Below are positions 34,962 through 45,180 of a DNA stretch of 64,000 bases, piece by piece. The stretch's first letter is position 1; every line of letters begins with the position of its first letter. Origin of the DNA: Apiosordaria backusii (taxonomy: Eukaryota; Ascomycota; Sordariomycetes; Sordariales; Lasiosphaeriaceae). The translations under genes were made by a program, and so were the position numbers. The notes beneath the pieces were generated by a model, which saw only the letters and a program-made list of their open reading frames with translations, did no database searches and was not told the DNA's origin. Location: NCBI GenBank assembly GCA_030549205.1, contig JAUKTV010000010.1, forward strand, positions 310,001 to 374,000, in the 5' to 3' direction.

Positions 34962-35763
34962 CTACCGTCTTCCCCCGGTGTGTGAACCGCTACCGCCAGC
35001 GGCAGCAGGAACTACGCCCTTCCTCTCTCTCCAAAGCTGTATCCCCCTCTCCAACTCCTCCCAGGACAGGCCCTGCCTCCCGACCAACTTCATCGTCACC
35101 CCTACGCTCTCGACCTCAAAATTGGGCCTCTCATCGTCAAAAAATAGCATGTCCTCGTACCTCACCCCCGTCCTCTTGGCTATCACTTCGAAGTGCCGCA
35201 GCTTTGAACTCTCGTATATCTCCAGCCCTCCGCCCCCGCCAGTAGTAAAGACATCAATCACCCTCTTTGGCTGTCCCTTTATCTCCGTCTCTGGTAGTCT
35301 TAGAGATTTGAGAACCTCGCGACATAAATCTCCAACAGGGGATTTGGAAGCGACAGCCAGCCTGATGTTGCACTGCGGGGAGGATAACAATCGGAGAATG
35401 ACGGGGGCGTCGGGGAAGAGGGAGAAGTGCTCCCCGTTTCGGTCGGAGAGGACGCTGGGGGAGAGGGCACGGATGGGGGGGGAGATGTGGATGTCTGAGT
35501 AGAAGGGCCAGAGGGTGTAGTCTAGGTCGAGGACGATGAGGGTTGGGAGGGGGAGGGAGTCGGTTAACCTAGGTAAGGGGGGCAAAAGGTTAGTACATAG
35601 TTGAAGACATGAGATGAATGGATGGGGTAAGGGGAGTGGAAAGGGATGAAGGTACGTACCAGGAGGGGATGTTGGTGGGGGCCGAGGAAGAGGATGCGGC
35701 GCTGTTTGTGGAGGCGGTGTCCGAGGTTGTTGGGGCTTTGGAGAGTTTCTTTGCTTTGGCCAT
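34962..35763 (-). CDS. MDP-1-type HAD phosphatase
   Basis: Magnesium-dependent phosphatase of the HAD superfamily, similar to MDP-1, which acts on phosphotyrosine and phosphorylated sugars/glycated residues. Exons 35660-35763 and 34962-35568 give about 236 aa. The donor TG|GTACGT and acceptor CCTAG|G rebuild Trp in NIPSWLTDSLP. The HAD motif I nucleophile is DLDYTLWP. Motif II lies in LAVASKS. A Lys precedes the loop LRHFEVIAKRTGVRYEDM, and motif III/IV is LFFDDERPNFEVESVGV. The N-terminal about 35 residues are Ser/Thr/Ala-rich. A longer frame running upstream through the intron (to 35936) is not needed. Confidence 0.92.
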
Positions 35764-36199
35764 TGTTGGGGGGTGGGAATTGATGGTTCAGCCGGGCTGG
35801 GAGACGAGGCGCGTGGAAGTGGTGGGTGAGGCGCGTTGAAGGTTCTTGGAGTAGTTTGGGTTGACACAGTGGGATGGGCCGAGTGATGACGCTGTGGTTC
35901 CGGAATGGCGGACCCCGTCAGGCACCTGAACCCCACGCTTGGTACCTGGCATTGTTCTGGGTTGATGCCGTTGTGAGGGTTAGGGTTCCGAACTTTTTTT
36001 TGAAGCTAACATACAGGACGTCCCCAAGCCACTGACTCCAGGAGAGTTTACACGTTCTGTTTACGATATGTTTAGCTTCCATGGAACTTCAGTGTCTGGA
36101 ATAAGTGAGTGAGGTAGTTACAAGTTGTGGAAACATGTTCTTCCTGTGCAGGGCAAACAACGGACATTCACAATATTGTCAAGAGTGAGATATTGGCGC
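35764..36199. promoter_or_regulatory. Divergent promoter region, HAD phosphatase / histidine phosphatase
   Basis: A 436-bp region between divergent genes with a T run at 35994-36002. No clear motif recognised. The start of the right-hand gene is uncertain, so part of this or the next about 170 bp is leader. Confidence 0.4.
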
Positions 36200-37424
36200 A
36201 TGTTCAAGTTGGTTGGACAGCAGCAGCCTGTGGGAGTTGAGAGCGGGGCAAGGCTGTCAGCGTGGTCAATGCTTCTTCTGCTGGCCTCCTCCCCTCTCCT
36301 TTCACTGACTGCCCCACCACCTCAGCTGAAGTCATCATCGACTTTTGACACCCTTCCCTCCGAATCCATGAGAACATTGGCGGCACTTAGAAACATGACA
36401 CACAAATTCCGATTCACTGCCGTCCCTGGCTACTTCAAGATGGAACCCCGCGGTCCCATGTTGGAGGTGGTAAGTCTTTTTATCTCTTGGGTTTCATTCT
36501 CAATGATATGAGTTGCTGACAACACTCAATGGTGTCAGACCACAATGCCAGGCATGGGTCTCATCGACCAATCCTACCCTACCGATGATACTTTCGACCC
36601 CCAGCGCTCAAAACAACCCTGGGAGAGATTTGTCAACTTTCTGGCGTCATTGAATGAGAGTGAGAAAGGGAGAGCGGTGTATAAGCTCATATATGTCACC
36701 CGCCACGGACAGGGCTATCACAATGCCAAAGAGGCTGCTGTCGGGTCGGCCGAGTGGGAGGTAGAGATGCCCATTTCTACTTTTTCTACTTACGTCCTCT
36801 TGCAACGCTGACATACTACACCCTCGCTAGTCGAAATGGGTCAGACTTGAAGGAGATGGGACATCAACTTGGTTCGACTCCCATCTCACCCAAGAAGGCA
36901 TCCGCCAAGCATTGGCCATGAATGCATTCTGGCAGGACGCCGCGTCCGCGCTTAAGCTCCCTCTTCCTAGACGCTACTACGCGAGTCCTCTTGCTCGCTG
37001 TTTGGAGACCTGCAAACTGTCATTTGAAGGAATCGAGTTGCCACCTGGTCAAGAAAAGCCCCCTTTCAAACCCATCATCAAGGAGCTACTCCGAGAAAGA
37101 CTGCATGTTCACACATGTGATCGCCGCCGTAGTGGCTCCTGGATCAGGGAGAATTTCCCACTGTTCGAGTTCGAAGAAGGGTTCATTGATGAGGACGTGC
37201 TATGGAAACCAGAGGGGAGAGAGACTCTTGACGAGCACGCTGCCCGTGTCACCGCCTTGCTCGAAGACGTCTTTGAGCACGATGATGAGCAGATTATCAG
37301 CTTTTCGTCCCATTCCGGGACGATAGCTGCGTTGATCGCGGCTACTGGACACAAGCCCTTTTTCGTTGAGCCAGGGAATGTTGTTCCTTTTCTGATCAAA
37401 GGGGAGATTACCCAACCAAATTGA
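36200..37424 (+). CDS. Phosphoglycerate-mutase-like histidine phosphatase
   Basis: Histidine phosphatase superfamily enzyme resembling yeast Pmu1-type proteins. Exons 36200-36469, 36539-36760 and 36831-37424 give about 361 aa if the first in-frame ATG is used. The catalytic RHG motif is YVTRHGQGYHN, with phospho-acceptor His. Other marks are RRYYASPLARCLETC (second Arg) and FSSHSGTIAALIAA (second catalytic His). The recognised domain begins near MTHKFRFTAVPGYF, so ATGs at 36269 or 36368 are alternatives. From 36269 the product would begin with a hydrophobic leader (MLLLLASSPLLSL), so location is unsettled. Natural substrate unknown. Confidence 0.87.
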
Positions 37425-38237
37425 GGGACAGTTTGAGTCACCAGGTATGGAGATGACAAGGTTGCCTATGATTATAATTCAGCATTTGGAGCAATGTTTC
37501 CGTATGAGGTAAAGAAGTAATCAGCCACACGTTCAATCATTAGGTACATTATAGAGAGCATCTAGACTGATGACAGATCTTTCTGCGCCGCTAGTCTTTC
37601 GTTTATGCATGCTTCTTACTCAGTCTATTGTCCGCAAAACGCCGCTTCCAATGACCCCATTGGTCCGTGTTGAACCATGTTGACTACCTAGTAGAGAAAT
37701 ACCATGGCAACAGGAGGATTTTGGGTTGGCTTGGCATTTGGAACAAATTTGTCTTTCCTTCCTAATCACTGATCAAATCGTCATTCAGAGGTAGCCTGGC
37801 TCGATGAGAGCCGTAGAGCTTCGCACAGACAGACTAGGGGCCATCAGTCCCGAGAAGCCACACACGGCTTGACTGACCGCCGTGTAGGTACTCAGGGTTG
37901 CTTACCCATGATTTGTGACAGTCCAGGTGGCAGTGGGGGGTGTAAGCGCAACGTACCATTAGTGACCGATATTAGATCAGCATGTTCGCTAAGGGGCGCG
38001 CCAAGTAGGTAGTCGAACATGGCTTCACGAAGAGAGCATTGTCAGCATGGCTTCACCGTCATGCCCGAGATGGTATGGACGCCCAGGATTCAAAACAGAT
38101 ACTCGTGATGCTATCCTGCCATGGTATCTCCGAGCTCTTGGTTCATGTATACCTATAAATGCTTTCCAACGACCGCAAGAAAATCCATATTCTTTACCTC
38201 AAGCCTATCTCGGTCAGCACTTGGTCGAATACTCAAT
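37425..38237. other. Intergenic, upstream of the con-13-like gene
   Basis: About 810 bp without a recognisable gene. The last about 90 bp are the promoter and leader of the next gene. Confidence 0.5.
38152..38159 (+). promoter_or_regulatory. TATA box of the con-13-like gene
   Basis: CTATAAAT about 80 bp upstream of the start codon, in a normal position for a strongly expressed fungal gene. Confidence 0.45.
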
Positions 38238-39367
38238 ATGCTCTTCAACACCGCTCAGCTCGTTGCTGGCCTCCTCCTTGCCGGAGAAGCCACCGCCCAG
38301 CTCACCAAGCCCCTGATCAACCCTCCGTTTGGTGAATTGGGACCCGTTCTCCAGTCTCGACTCCGTACACCTCAGTACACTGTCAACAAGTGGCCCTGGG
38401 GACGTGAGTTACCCCCTCTCCCTCTCAACAGTCATAGCAACCTCAACTAATTAGCACGTCCCCCACCTGAAAAGTTATCCCCCTCCGCTGCCGCGCCGTT
38501 GCCGAGCAGGAGAACTACACCCCCTACGACATTGAAGTCTACGACGTGACTTACTCCGACTGCCCCACCAAATGGGTCCTCTGCCGTCACAACCAGTCCC
38601 CAACCAGTCCAGCGCAGTTCTTCGACCGAGTTGGCCGCTTGCCGGTCGGGTTCCGTGATTACCTCAGGCATTTCATCCTGCTGCCCAGCCGCGGCGCCAC
38701 TCACGCGTACACCTACTCTGACTTGGGCGATGCGATCATCCTGGGGGATGGCCATGGATCCAATGCCCAGACGTTGTATGTTCATGAGATTGCGCATACT
38801 GTTGATTGGCATCACAACCGGGCTTCGAGTATGTCCCCCCCTCCACTCTTCCCTTATTCTCTCCTAGGTAAGGTAGGTTGGAGGATTTTGCTAACTGATG
38901 ATGTTTGTCTAGCTACTCAGGGCTGGCTGAACGCTTACAACGCCGCTAGCGCTGTGTCGGATGATTACGCCCGTAGGAACCAAGCCGAGAACTTTGCGCA
39001 GGAGACTGTCATTGCCATGTATGATAGCGTGGTCACGCCTAATGGGATCCCGGGGGTGAATAGTGGATGGCAGCAAATTGCGCCCATGTATCAGTACATC
39101 AAGAACCTGTTGGGAGACAAGATTCAGAGGATTGACAGCAAGGTCTGCACCAGGAATGTGGGCATTCCTTTGTGGGAGTATGTATTCTTACCTCTAAACA
39201 TCACGGATGGTGTTGCTGACGATCCATGTGCTAGTACTACTGTCTGCATGGGCCCTGCTGCGAGGGACTCTGGTAACTGCCCGGGTGTTTCGGCTAGGGA
39301 CTTGGAGAGGACTCAGGGGGGCTACAATGAGACGGTTACTGAGAATCCGGAGGCGTTAGTCAAGTGA
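38238..39367 (+). CDS. Secreted metallopeptidase-like protein resembling fungal con-13
   Basis: Exons 38238-38403, 38475-38828 and 38913-39367 give about 324 aa. The leader MLFNTAQLVAGLLLAGEATAQ is a signal peptide. Near residue 158 is HEIAHTVDWH, an HExxHxxxxH zinc-site pattern. GDAIILGDGHGSNAQTLYVH precedes it and NQAENFAQETVIAMYD follows, supplying a possible third ligand or catalytic Glu. The C-terminal part is Cys-containing and has Asn glycosylation sequons. The family assignment (conidiation-specific protein 13 group) is from memory of overall look and is moderate. Enzymatic activity is inferred only from the motif. Confidence 0.75.
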
Positions 39368-40365
39368 GAGTTTGACCACTGAGGGGCGAGACATGACGCT
39401 CTATCATCTGGAGGCTTCAAAAAGCATGTGGGTCAAGCTCATTGCCTAGGCCAATACAGGGGAGGTCTACCTAACTATATCCGGAATAATTTGACGGTCT
39501 TTCCTTCTGCAGCTTTTGTATCTCTCACATACCTGGCAATACAAAATGAGCGAATCCCCAACACCAGTCGACACCGCCGCAGGCCTCAGGGAACCCCGTT
39601 CGTTACAAGCTTTGGCAGCACTTGTAGTTTGCAGGACCAGGGCATTTCCCTTGACAAAGTTAGCCAAGAACGTGGTATACAGATGCCACTTTGGCTCCAC
39701 GTGCCGGCGGCAGTGATCAAGGTCAAGGTTCCAAGGCGGAATGAACCTTCAGCTTGCAGCCTGTATGCAGGTGGGCGAGGCGGAAGAGAGTTTCCGGAAA
39801 AAAAAGTCGGCGTGGTGCTGGATATTACCTAGGTACGACACAGACTACTCGTGGCTGATTCAAAGTTGGTGCCCCTTTTCACCCCTGACTCTCAGCTTCA
39901 GCGATTGGCTGTCCCCAATCTCCAATATCAGTGAATTCCATGGCGGCTTTAGGAGCCCATGACATGCTGTTAGTGAATAAGATTTCATAAAACTAGTTAT
40001 TGGACCACGAGTTACTGTTCTATCGTTCAATTATCTGCATGCTATGAGGCCAAGCCATCCGAAGAAGGGAGGTCAGCTCTGAGTCGTCGTGGTAGGGTAG
40101 GACTCTGGTTGATCCCCGGGGGCCGGGCCGCTCACCACAGCTCTAGATTTCGGTCTCAGCTCTTGGCATGGGGGACATCTGATCCTTCATATCCGGTCGA
40201 GGTTGTCCTGTCCCAACTTTGACTGCGGAGAAATCTCAATATTTCCCGGCACCTAAAGACTCGAGGGACACGACCAGCGCGAGAATAAGAACAACGGATT
40301 CAACCACTCGTGACCCCTTTTTCTCAATCCTCTAGCAAATCTAGGATCGTACAAAAATCTCCCAA
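39368..40365. other. Convergent intergenic region, no gene recognised
   Basis: About 1 kb between the con-13-like gene and the converging membrane-protein gene. A 134-codon plus-strand ORF (39428-39832) has no recognisable domain and is rejected as a gene. Confidence 0.45.
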
Positions 40366-41349
40366 TCACTCAGAATCTCGGACGAGTATCCAAGCGGTAT
40401 AGCTCACCCAGCAACAAATGACATCCCACCCGACACTGCTCACTGCTGGGTGCTCATACAGTGTTCCCAAAATGCTTTGCCAGCTCTCCCCACTGGCAAT
40501 CGCATGTGCTGTCCCAGCAGCAAGGACTGCCGCAAGAATCCCAAACTGCAGTACTTGCGACAGTTCGCGAAGCTGACTGAACCCTGTGCTGTTGGACGAC
40601 AGACGATCCCGCAAAAGTGGCACAAAGGCCAGAACATGTGGCGCGAGAAGCAGGGTGAGAAAGTAAGGACTTTCCAAATTTCCAAACAGGAAAAGGGTCA
40701 CAGCCAAATTGACGAGAAGGATGAGGACATCTGACGTCCGCGAGGAGGGTTTCCGTTGATTTTGTCCTTCTTTCTTGTCACCCTTCACGTCATGGACGAG
40801 CACAGCCAGAAAGAAGAGGTTGCTGGCGAACGAAATGGCAACAATTTGTCCTAGAAGCATGAAAGTCCATATTTGGGGAATGTTTCTTTTCTTGGCTGCT
40901 CGATATGTCAGTACTGAGACGTCATGGTCTTTGATCAGGCTAAATTACTGACCTTGAACCGAAAGCATCACGCTCCAGATGGCGCAAAATCCAAAAATTT
41001 GGAGGGTCCACCACGCCCTTGCTGGTGTCTCGAGAGCAGAAAACCAGGCTTGCTTGAACAGTGACGTGTCTCGGAGCCACTCTCCCAGGTAAAGCTGGCC
41101 ATCACTTGTCACCGTCGAAGAAGTGGCAGCCCAGTCGAAGTAAGACCACCGGAAATAGGCAAACATATACGACCAAGTGGTAGCGAGGCTGATAGCAGCG
41201 AGCGCGCCAAAGAGGGCCAACGATGCCGGGCTCCTTTTGGTTTTCTGAGCTGGGTGACGACGGACGATTCCGATACAGCGAATGGTGAGAGCCGCCGCTG
41301 TGACCATGTAACTGGCCAAGATGGCTAGAGGTCTCGCGTTGGATACCAT
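40366..41349 (-). CDS. Polytopic membrane protein, function unknown
   Basis: Exons 40953-41349 and 40366-40895, joined through G|GTCAGT...GCAG|CC, give about 308 aa. I count eight hydrophobic segments. The first is LAILASYMVTAAALTIRC; others include LALFGALAAISLATTWSYMF, WTFMLLGQIVAISFASNLFF, DVLILLVNLAVTLFLFG and VGWDVICCWVSYTAWILV. A charged loop (VKGDKKEGQNQRKPSSR) separates segments four and five. I recognise no enzyme or transporter motif. It shares a 300-bp divergent promoter region with the FAD oxidoreductase that precedes a methyltransferase, so a common role in membrane-lipid chemistry is possible but only inferred. Confidence 0.8.
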
Positions 41350-41651
41350 GAGGTCTGAAGGTGAGCCTGCTTCGACTAGTTGTCAGTCGTGATATCAACA
41401 CCGAGGATGAAGGTTAGAAATTGATAAAAATGTGGAGAAATTTGATGAAGCAAGGTGTTCGTGATGCTTGGCGATCTGATGTTGCAGTCTCTGTTGCCGC
41501 CAATCGCCCCCTGCCCCCGATCCGACTGCCCCGTTTCAAAACCCATGTGGAGCAACCGAGGCTTGGCGGAGAGAACCAAAAACTAGCAGAAAATCAGCAG
41601 ACCGCCGTTCACTGTGTATGAGAACCGAAGATATCAACATATATTGATATC
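41350..41651. promoter_or_regulatory. Divergent promoter region, membrane protein / FAD oxidoreductase
   Basis: A 302-bp shared upstream region. It is short enough that both genes probably respond to the same regulators. No specific motif recognised. Confidence 0.4.
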
Positions 41652-43205
41652 ATGGACGAGACGGTCCAATCCTCCCAAGAACGGGTTGCCATCATTGGCA
41701 CGGGGTTGGCTGGACTGACCACCGCCCATCTCTTGCAAAATGACCCTAAGAAACGGTTCGCCGTCACGCTTTTGGAACAGGTGGGTCACTCACAACCTCC
41801 AACCTCACTCAGATCCCGTCTGTGAAGAACTTGCGTTGCTCACACCTCATCCACCTCCACCCAGGCCGATTCGCTCTCATTTGATTCGGCTTCTGTTGCC
41901 GTCAAAAGCCATGAGACGAGCGCGGTCGAACGCGTCGATCTCCCCATGCGTGCATCCGCGGGCGGATATTACGCCAACCTGAACCGAATGTATCACCACC
42001 TTGAAGTTCCAATGCACCCAGTGCGCTTTCTGTTTGTCTTTGCCAAGGCTCAGAAGCAAAAGGGAGGCGACACCAGCAACGGCCAACAACCACTTGGAAG
42101 CCCCTCAGCTGTCGCATCGGCAGTCCCTGACGGATACTTTATTCACGCCTCGAACCTCCACCAACTACCGCCGCCACGGCCGACAGGGTATAGTACGTGG
42201 CGTTACCTCCTCGAGGTTTTGTATCTCATCATCTGCCACGCTTGGTTTAGAGCCGCCTGCTTCCTTGTGAAGCCTCAAGATGAATCCTTCGTCGAGTATC
42301 TCGAGAGGATATGGCTGCCGCGACGGTACACCACACACTATATCCTGCCCTTGATGAGCAGTGTGTCAACTTGCACACATGACGAGCTTCTTGCTTTCCC
42401 AGCAAGTGATTTGGTGAACTACATCAAGTTCTCATATGGTCAGCAGCACTACACGGTTTGTGGTGGTGTGCAGCAGGTTCAGTCTCGTCTGTCGCGAGGA
42501 ATTGAGGATATACGGTTGCGCGCGCGAGTATTGGAGGTTCTTCCGCAGTCAAGCGGCGGGGTGCTGGTACGGTGGCAGGACACAGATGGCGCAAAAGAAG
42601 AGCTCTTCGACCGGGCTGTCCTAGCCGTTTCGCCGGATGTCGCGAGTCGGCTCTTTGCGCCACTCAGGGCCACGGGGTTGAATAAGATCCCGACGACATG
42701 GGTGGAGAGCTCAGTCTTGACCACCCCATCTCGTGCGCACTCTCTGGTCGACGCGAATAGCCAGACAAGTCAAGGGAAAGTGGCATGCATGCACCACACC
42801 GGTACGGCGGTCGAGGCGGAATCTGCGTCGACGCAGGTCATCACCTTGCGCACGCAATTCTCCGGGGCCGGTGGTGCCCGATCAGAGGCTTTGCATAATA
42901 TGCCGAGTGGTGTGGTGGTGAGCACTTGCCCGCTGGATGGGGAGTCGGAAGGCACTCAAAAAAGGACGTTGAAGCTGGCGGGGTTCAGGAGGACTCTAAG
43001 AACCGTAGAGAGCCGGGCGATAGTTGAGCGGATCACAGGAGGTGGTAACGATGATGGCAGAAGTAACGGCTGGGTGAATGGTGAGAATAATGTATGGCTG
43101 ACGGGGTCTTGGTGCTGGGATGGGATGGTTTTGCTTGAGGGATGTGTTGTTTCAGCGATGCGGGTGGCCGAAGACTTTGGGGTCAAGGTTCCGTGGAGGA
43201 AATGA
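41652..43205 (+). CDS. FAD-dependent oxidoreductase (amine-oxidase fold, COG2907-like)
   Basis: Exons 41652-41780 and 41865-43205 give about 489 aa. The N-terminal dinucleotide loop is VAIIGTGLAGLTTAHLL, with LLEQ at the end of the second strand. The segment YYANLNRMYHHLEVPMHPV followed by SFVEYLERIWLPRRYTTHY, then ELLAFPASDLVNYIKF and YTVCGGVQQV, matches the layout of bacterial COG2907 NAD/FAD proteins. Those are typically encoded beside cyclopropane-fatty-acid-synthase-like methyltransferases. The C-terminus has NVWLTGSWCWDGMVLLEGC as the FAD-contacting end. The next gene, 165 bp downstream on the same strand, is a SAM methyltransferase. The reaction is unknown. Confidence 0.85.
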
Positions 43206-43370
43206 TAGGTATTGATACACAAGAGACTCTCCCTGAAGCAAGGGATACCCACGATAAGCGGCTGATAAGAGGCTTGGCGTACGTGATCACAAAGAAATTT
43301 AGCCCTTTCCCTTTGCAGCTGCAATCGACACACTGGCAACTGCGATTACAAGACACTTTGACACTCAACA

Positions 43371-44393
43371 ATGACAACATGGCTCAATGATCCAACTTTC
43401 GTGGCGGGCATCCTTACAGGGGCGGCCGCTACTGTTATTCTCCTGATTACAATCAGCGCATACTTCCTGCTCTCCCGCGATAACTATGGCCTGGATCACT
43501 GGAAGCTGAACGTACAGGCGCCACTGACCGAGACCATGTGGATGAACTTGGGGTACTGGGAGTTTTCCTCCAAGTTCATTGAAGCATGCGACGCATACGT
43601 ACGTCTAGTGCTCAGAACAGCCGATATCATCGGGAATCAGGGCTCCGATCAGCCAATAGCCATACTCGACATTGGCATCGGTTGCGGTGACCAGACTCGG
43701 ACAATAATTGGATGTATCGACACACTTACTGTACCGCCAAAATTCCTGTCGTACGTAGGGATAACAATCAACCAAGCACAGTTGCGTGTCGCCTCACAAA
43801 AATACCAGACCCCACGGGCACTGACAAAGCGCACTACGCTCGACTCATTTCATCTCGTCTGCGCTGATGCGTCCAAACCACACAATTGGCCCGAGGAGGT
43901 AAAGTCTGCCGTGGGAAAATTCAAGGAATACGAGAAGCCCACTAGGAAATGGCTCCTAGCATCGGACTGTTTATACCACTTTTCGCCCTCACGAAAGCCC
44001 ATCTGGCAGTATGCTGCGCGGAACCTTGGCATGAATTTTATGGGGTCGGACTTGTGCTTGTCCAAGACAGCAACTTGGCGGGAAACAATGCTGGCAAGAC
44101 TGATCGGGGTGCTGATGGGCTGTCCATGGAAGGCTTTCTTGATGGAGGAAGAGTACTGGGAGCAGCTGGTGGCATGTGGTTACGAAAGGGACTCGATAAT
44201 CATCAAGGACGTATCAGAGCATGTTTTCCCAGGTCTTGTTGCTTTCTTGGAAAGGCAAGATAAGGTTCTGGCTGAGTCCGGTATCTCACTTGGTGGGGGA
44301 TTCAGGCTGGCGAGGAGGGTATTTGGGTGGTTTGCTACGTCAAAGGCGGTCAGGGCTGTCACCGTTGTTGCCAAGGTAGTCAAAAATGACTGA
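43371..44393 (+). CDS. Membrane-anchored SAM-dependent methyltransferase
   Basis: Single-exon gene of 340 aa. An N-terminal transmembrane helix (about residues 12-34, ILTGAAATVILLITISAYFLL) anchors a class I methyltransferase domain. MWMNLGYWEFSSKFIEACD precedes the SAM motif ILDIGIGCGDQT, and YVGITINQAQLRVASQKY is the second strand region, as in sterol/tocopherol/fatty-acyl methyltransferases. DCLYHFSPSRK marks the motif IV region. It lies 165 bp after the FAD oxidoreductase on the same strand. A lipid substrate is inferred from the anchor and neighbours, not shown. Confidence 0.85.
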   Translation: MTTWLNDPTFVAGILTGAAATVILLITISAYFLLSRDNYGLDHWKLNVQAPLTETMWMNLGYWEFSSKFIEACDAYVRLVLRTADIIGNQGSDQPIAILDIGIGCGDQTRTIIGCIDTLTVPPKFLSYVGITINQAQLRVASQKYQTPRALTKRTTLDSFHLVCADASKPHNWPEEVKSAVGKFKEYEKPTRKWLLASDCLYHFSPSRKPIWQYAARNLGMNFMGSDLCLSKTATWRETMLARLIGVLMGCPWKAFLMEEEYWEQLVACGYERDSIIIKDVSEHVFPGLVAFLERQDKVLAESGISLGGGFRLARRVFGWFATSKAVRAVTVVAKVVKND

Positions 44394-44639
44394 GGAGAGA
44401 TGGTGTTTGATATTCATTTAACCCAAAGCTCCAACTATTTGTTTTGCGATGAAGTCCAAACGAACGGCACCCGAATATATTCGGATTTCTCCTCATCCCT
44501 ACAGGGCTTTTGTTACCTACTTGTTACCAACACCTGACATACTAAACTTTTTTTTTCATCGGCACACAACCTATGATGCCCTCATGCCCAGCCCCGTGAT
44601 GAAAGCGAGAGCTGATGAGTACCAGGTAAACTACCTGAA

Positions 44640-45069
44640 TCAGATCCGGCAGCATTTGTAGTTGTCTCCGCCAGGGCAGTAACCTATTAACCCGAATAGT
44701 AAGTATGAGAAAAGCTAACACTGGAAGAATTGCACAGTCGTGATAAAGTGGGTGTGCTAATGGTTGGGCAGACTTACCAGACAATCGGCTACCACTGCAT
44801 GAGTTCGAAGTCCAGTCACACCAAGAAGCACCACCACAAGGGTTGGTGGAGCTGGAAGGGCCACGGCCGATCAGGCAGCACTTGACGTCGTCGCCGTCAA
44901 AGGGACAGGCACCAGATTTGTAGGCACCATTGTAGCTGTTGCAGGTGCCGGTTCGGATGCAAATGCCCTTGGAACCCCATTCGCCAGTAGCCTCGGCGCC
45001 AGTGCAGTGGCCGTTGATAGCAGCAAAGGCAGTGAGAGGGAAGGCCGCAAGGATGTAGAAGGACCGCAT
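44640..45069 (-). CDS. Small secreted 12-cysteine protein with two similar modules
   Basis: Exons 44778-45069 and 44640-44683 (donor G|GTAAGT, acceptor AATAG|GT) give 111 aa. The leader MRSFYILAAFPLTAFA is a signal peptide. The mature part has 12 cysteines in two blocks that look duplicated. The first runs from HCTGAEATG through ICIRTGTC and GACPFDGDDVKCC. The second runs from PCGGASWCDWTSNSC to YCPGGDNYKCC. The repeated C-P-x-G-D-x-x-KCC ending is the strongest sign. It could be a cell-wall-associated or effector-like peptide, and I cannot name a family with certainty. The last exon is only 44 nt but supplies the final three Cys. Confidence 0.75.
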
Positions 45070-45172
45070 TTTTCCAGAAGGAGGACTGAAGACTTGGTAA
45101 TGTTGGTTGCGTTGGGTGAGAGATGTTGTCAGAATGGAAGAGGATGTTGTAATCCGGGGAGAAGACACAACG

Positions 45173-45180
45173 TTTAAATA
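45173..45180 (-). promoter_or_regulatory. TATA-like element of the 12-Cys protein gene
   Basis: TATTTAAA on the minus strand about 105 bp upstream of the start codon. Confidence 0.35.

Noticed and set aside
34962..35936. Longer 324-aa reading of the HAD phosphatase without an intron
   Set aside because: The extra N-terminus is Pro/Ser-rich low-complexity sequence; clean splice sites join a short ATG exon in frame instead.
36746..36753. Fifth exact copy of TCGGCCGA
   Set aside because: It lies inside an exon of the histidine phosphatase gene and is expected by chance about once in this length of DNA.
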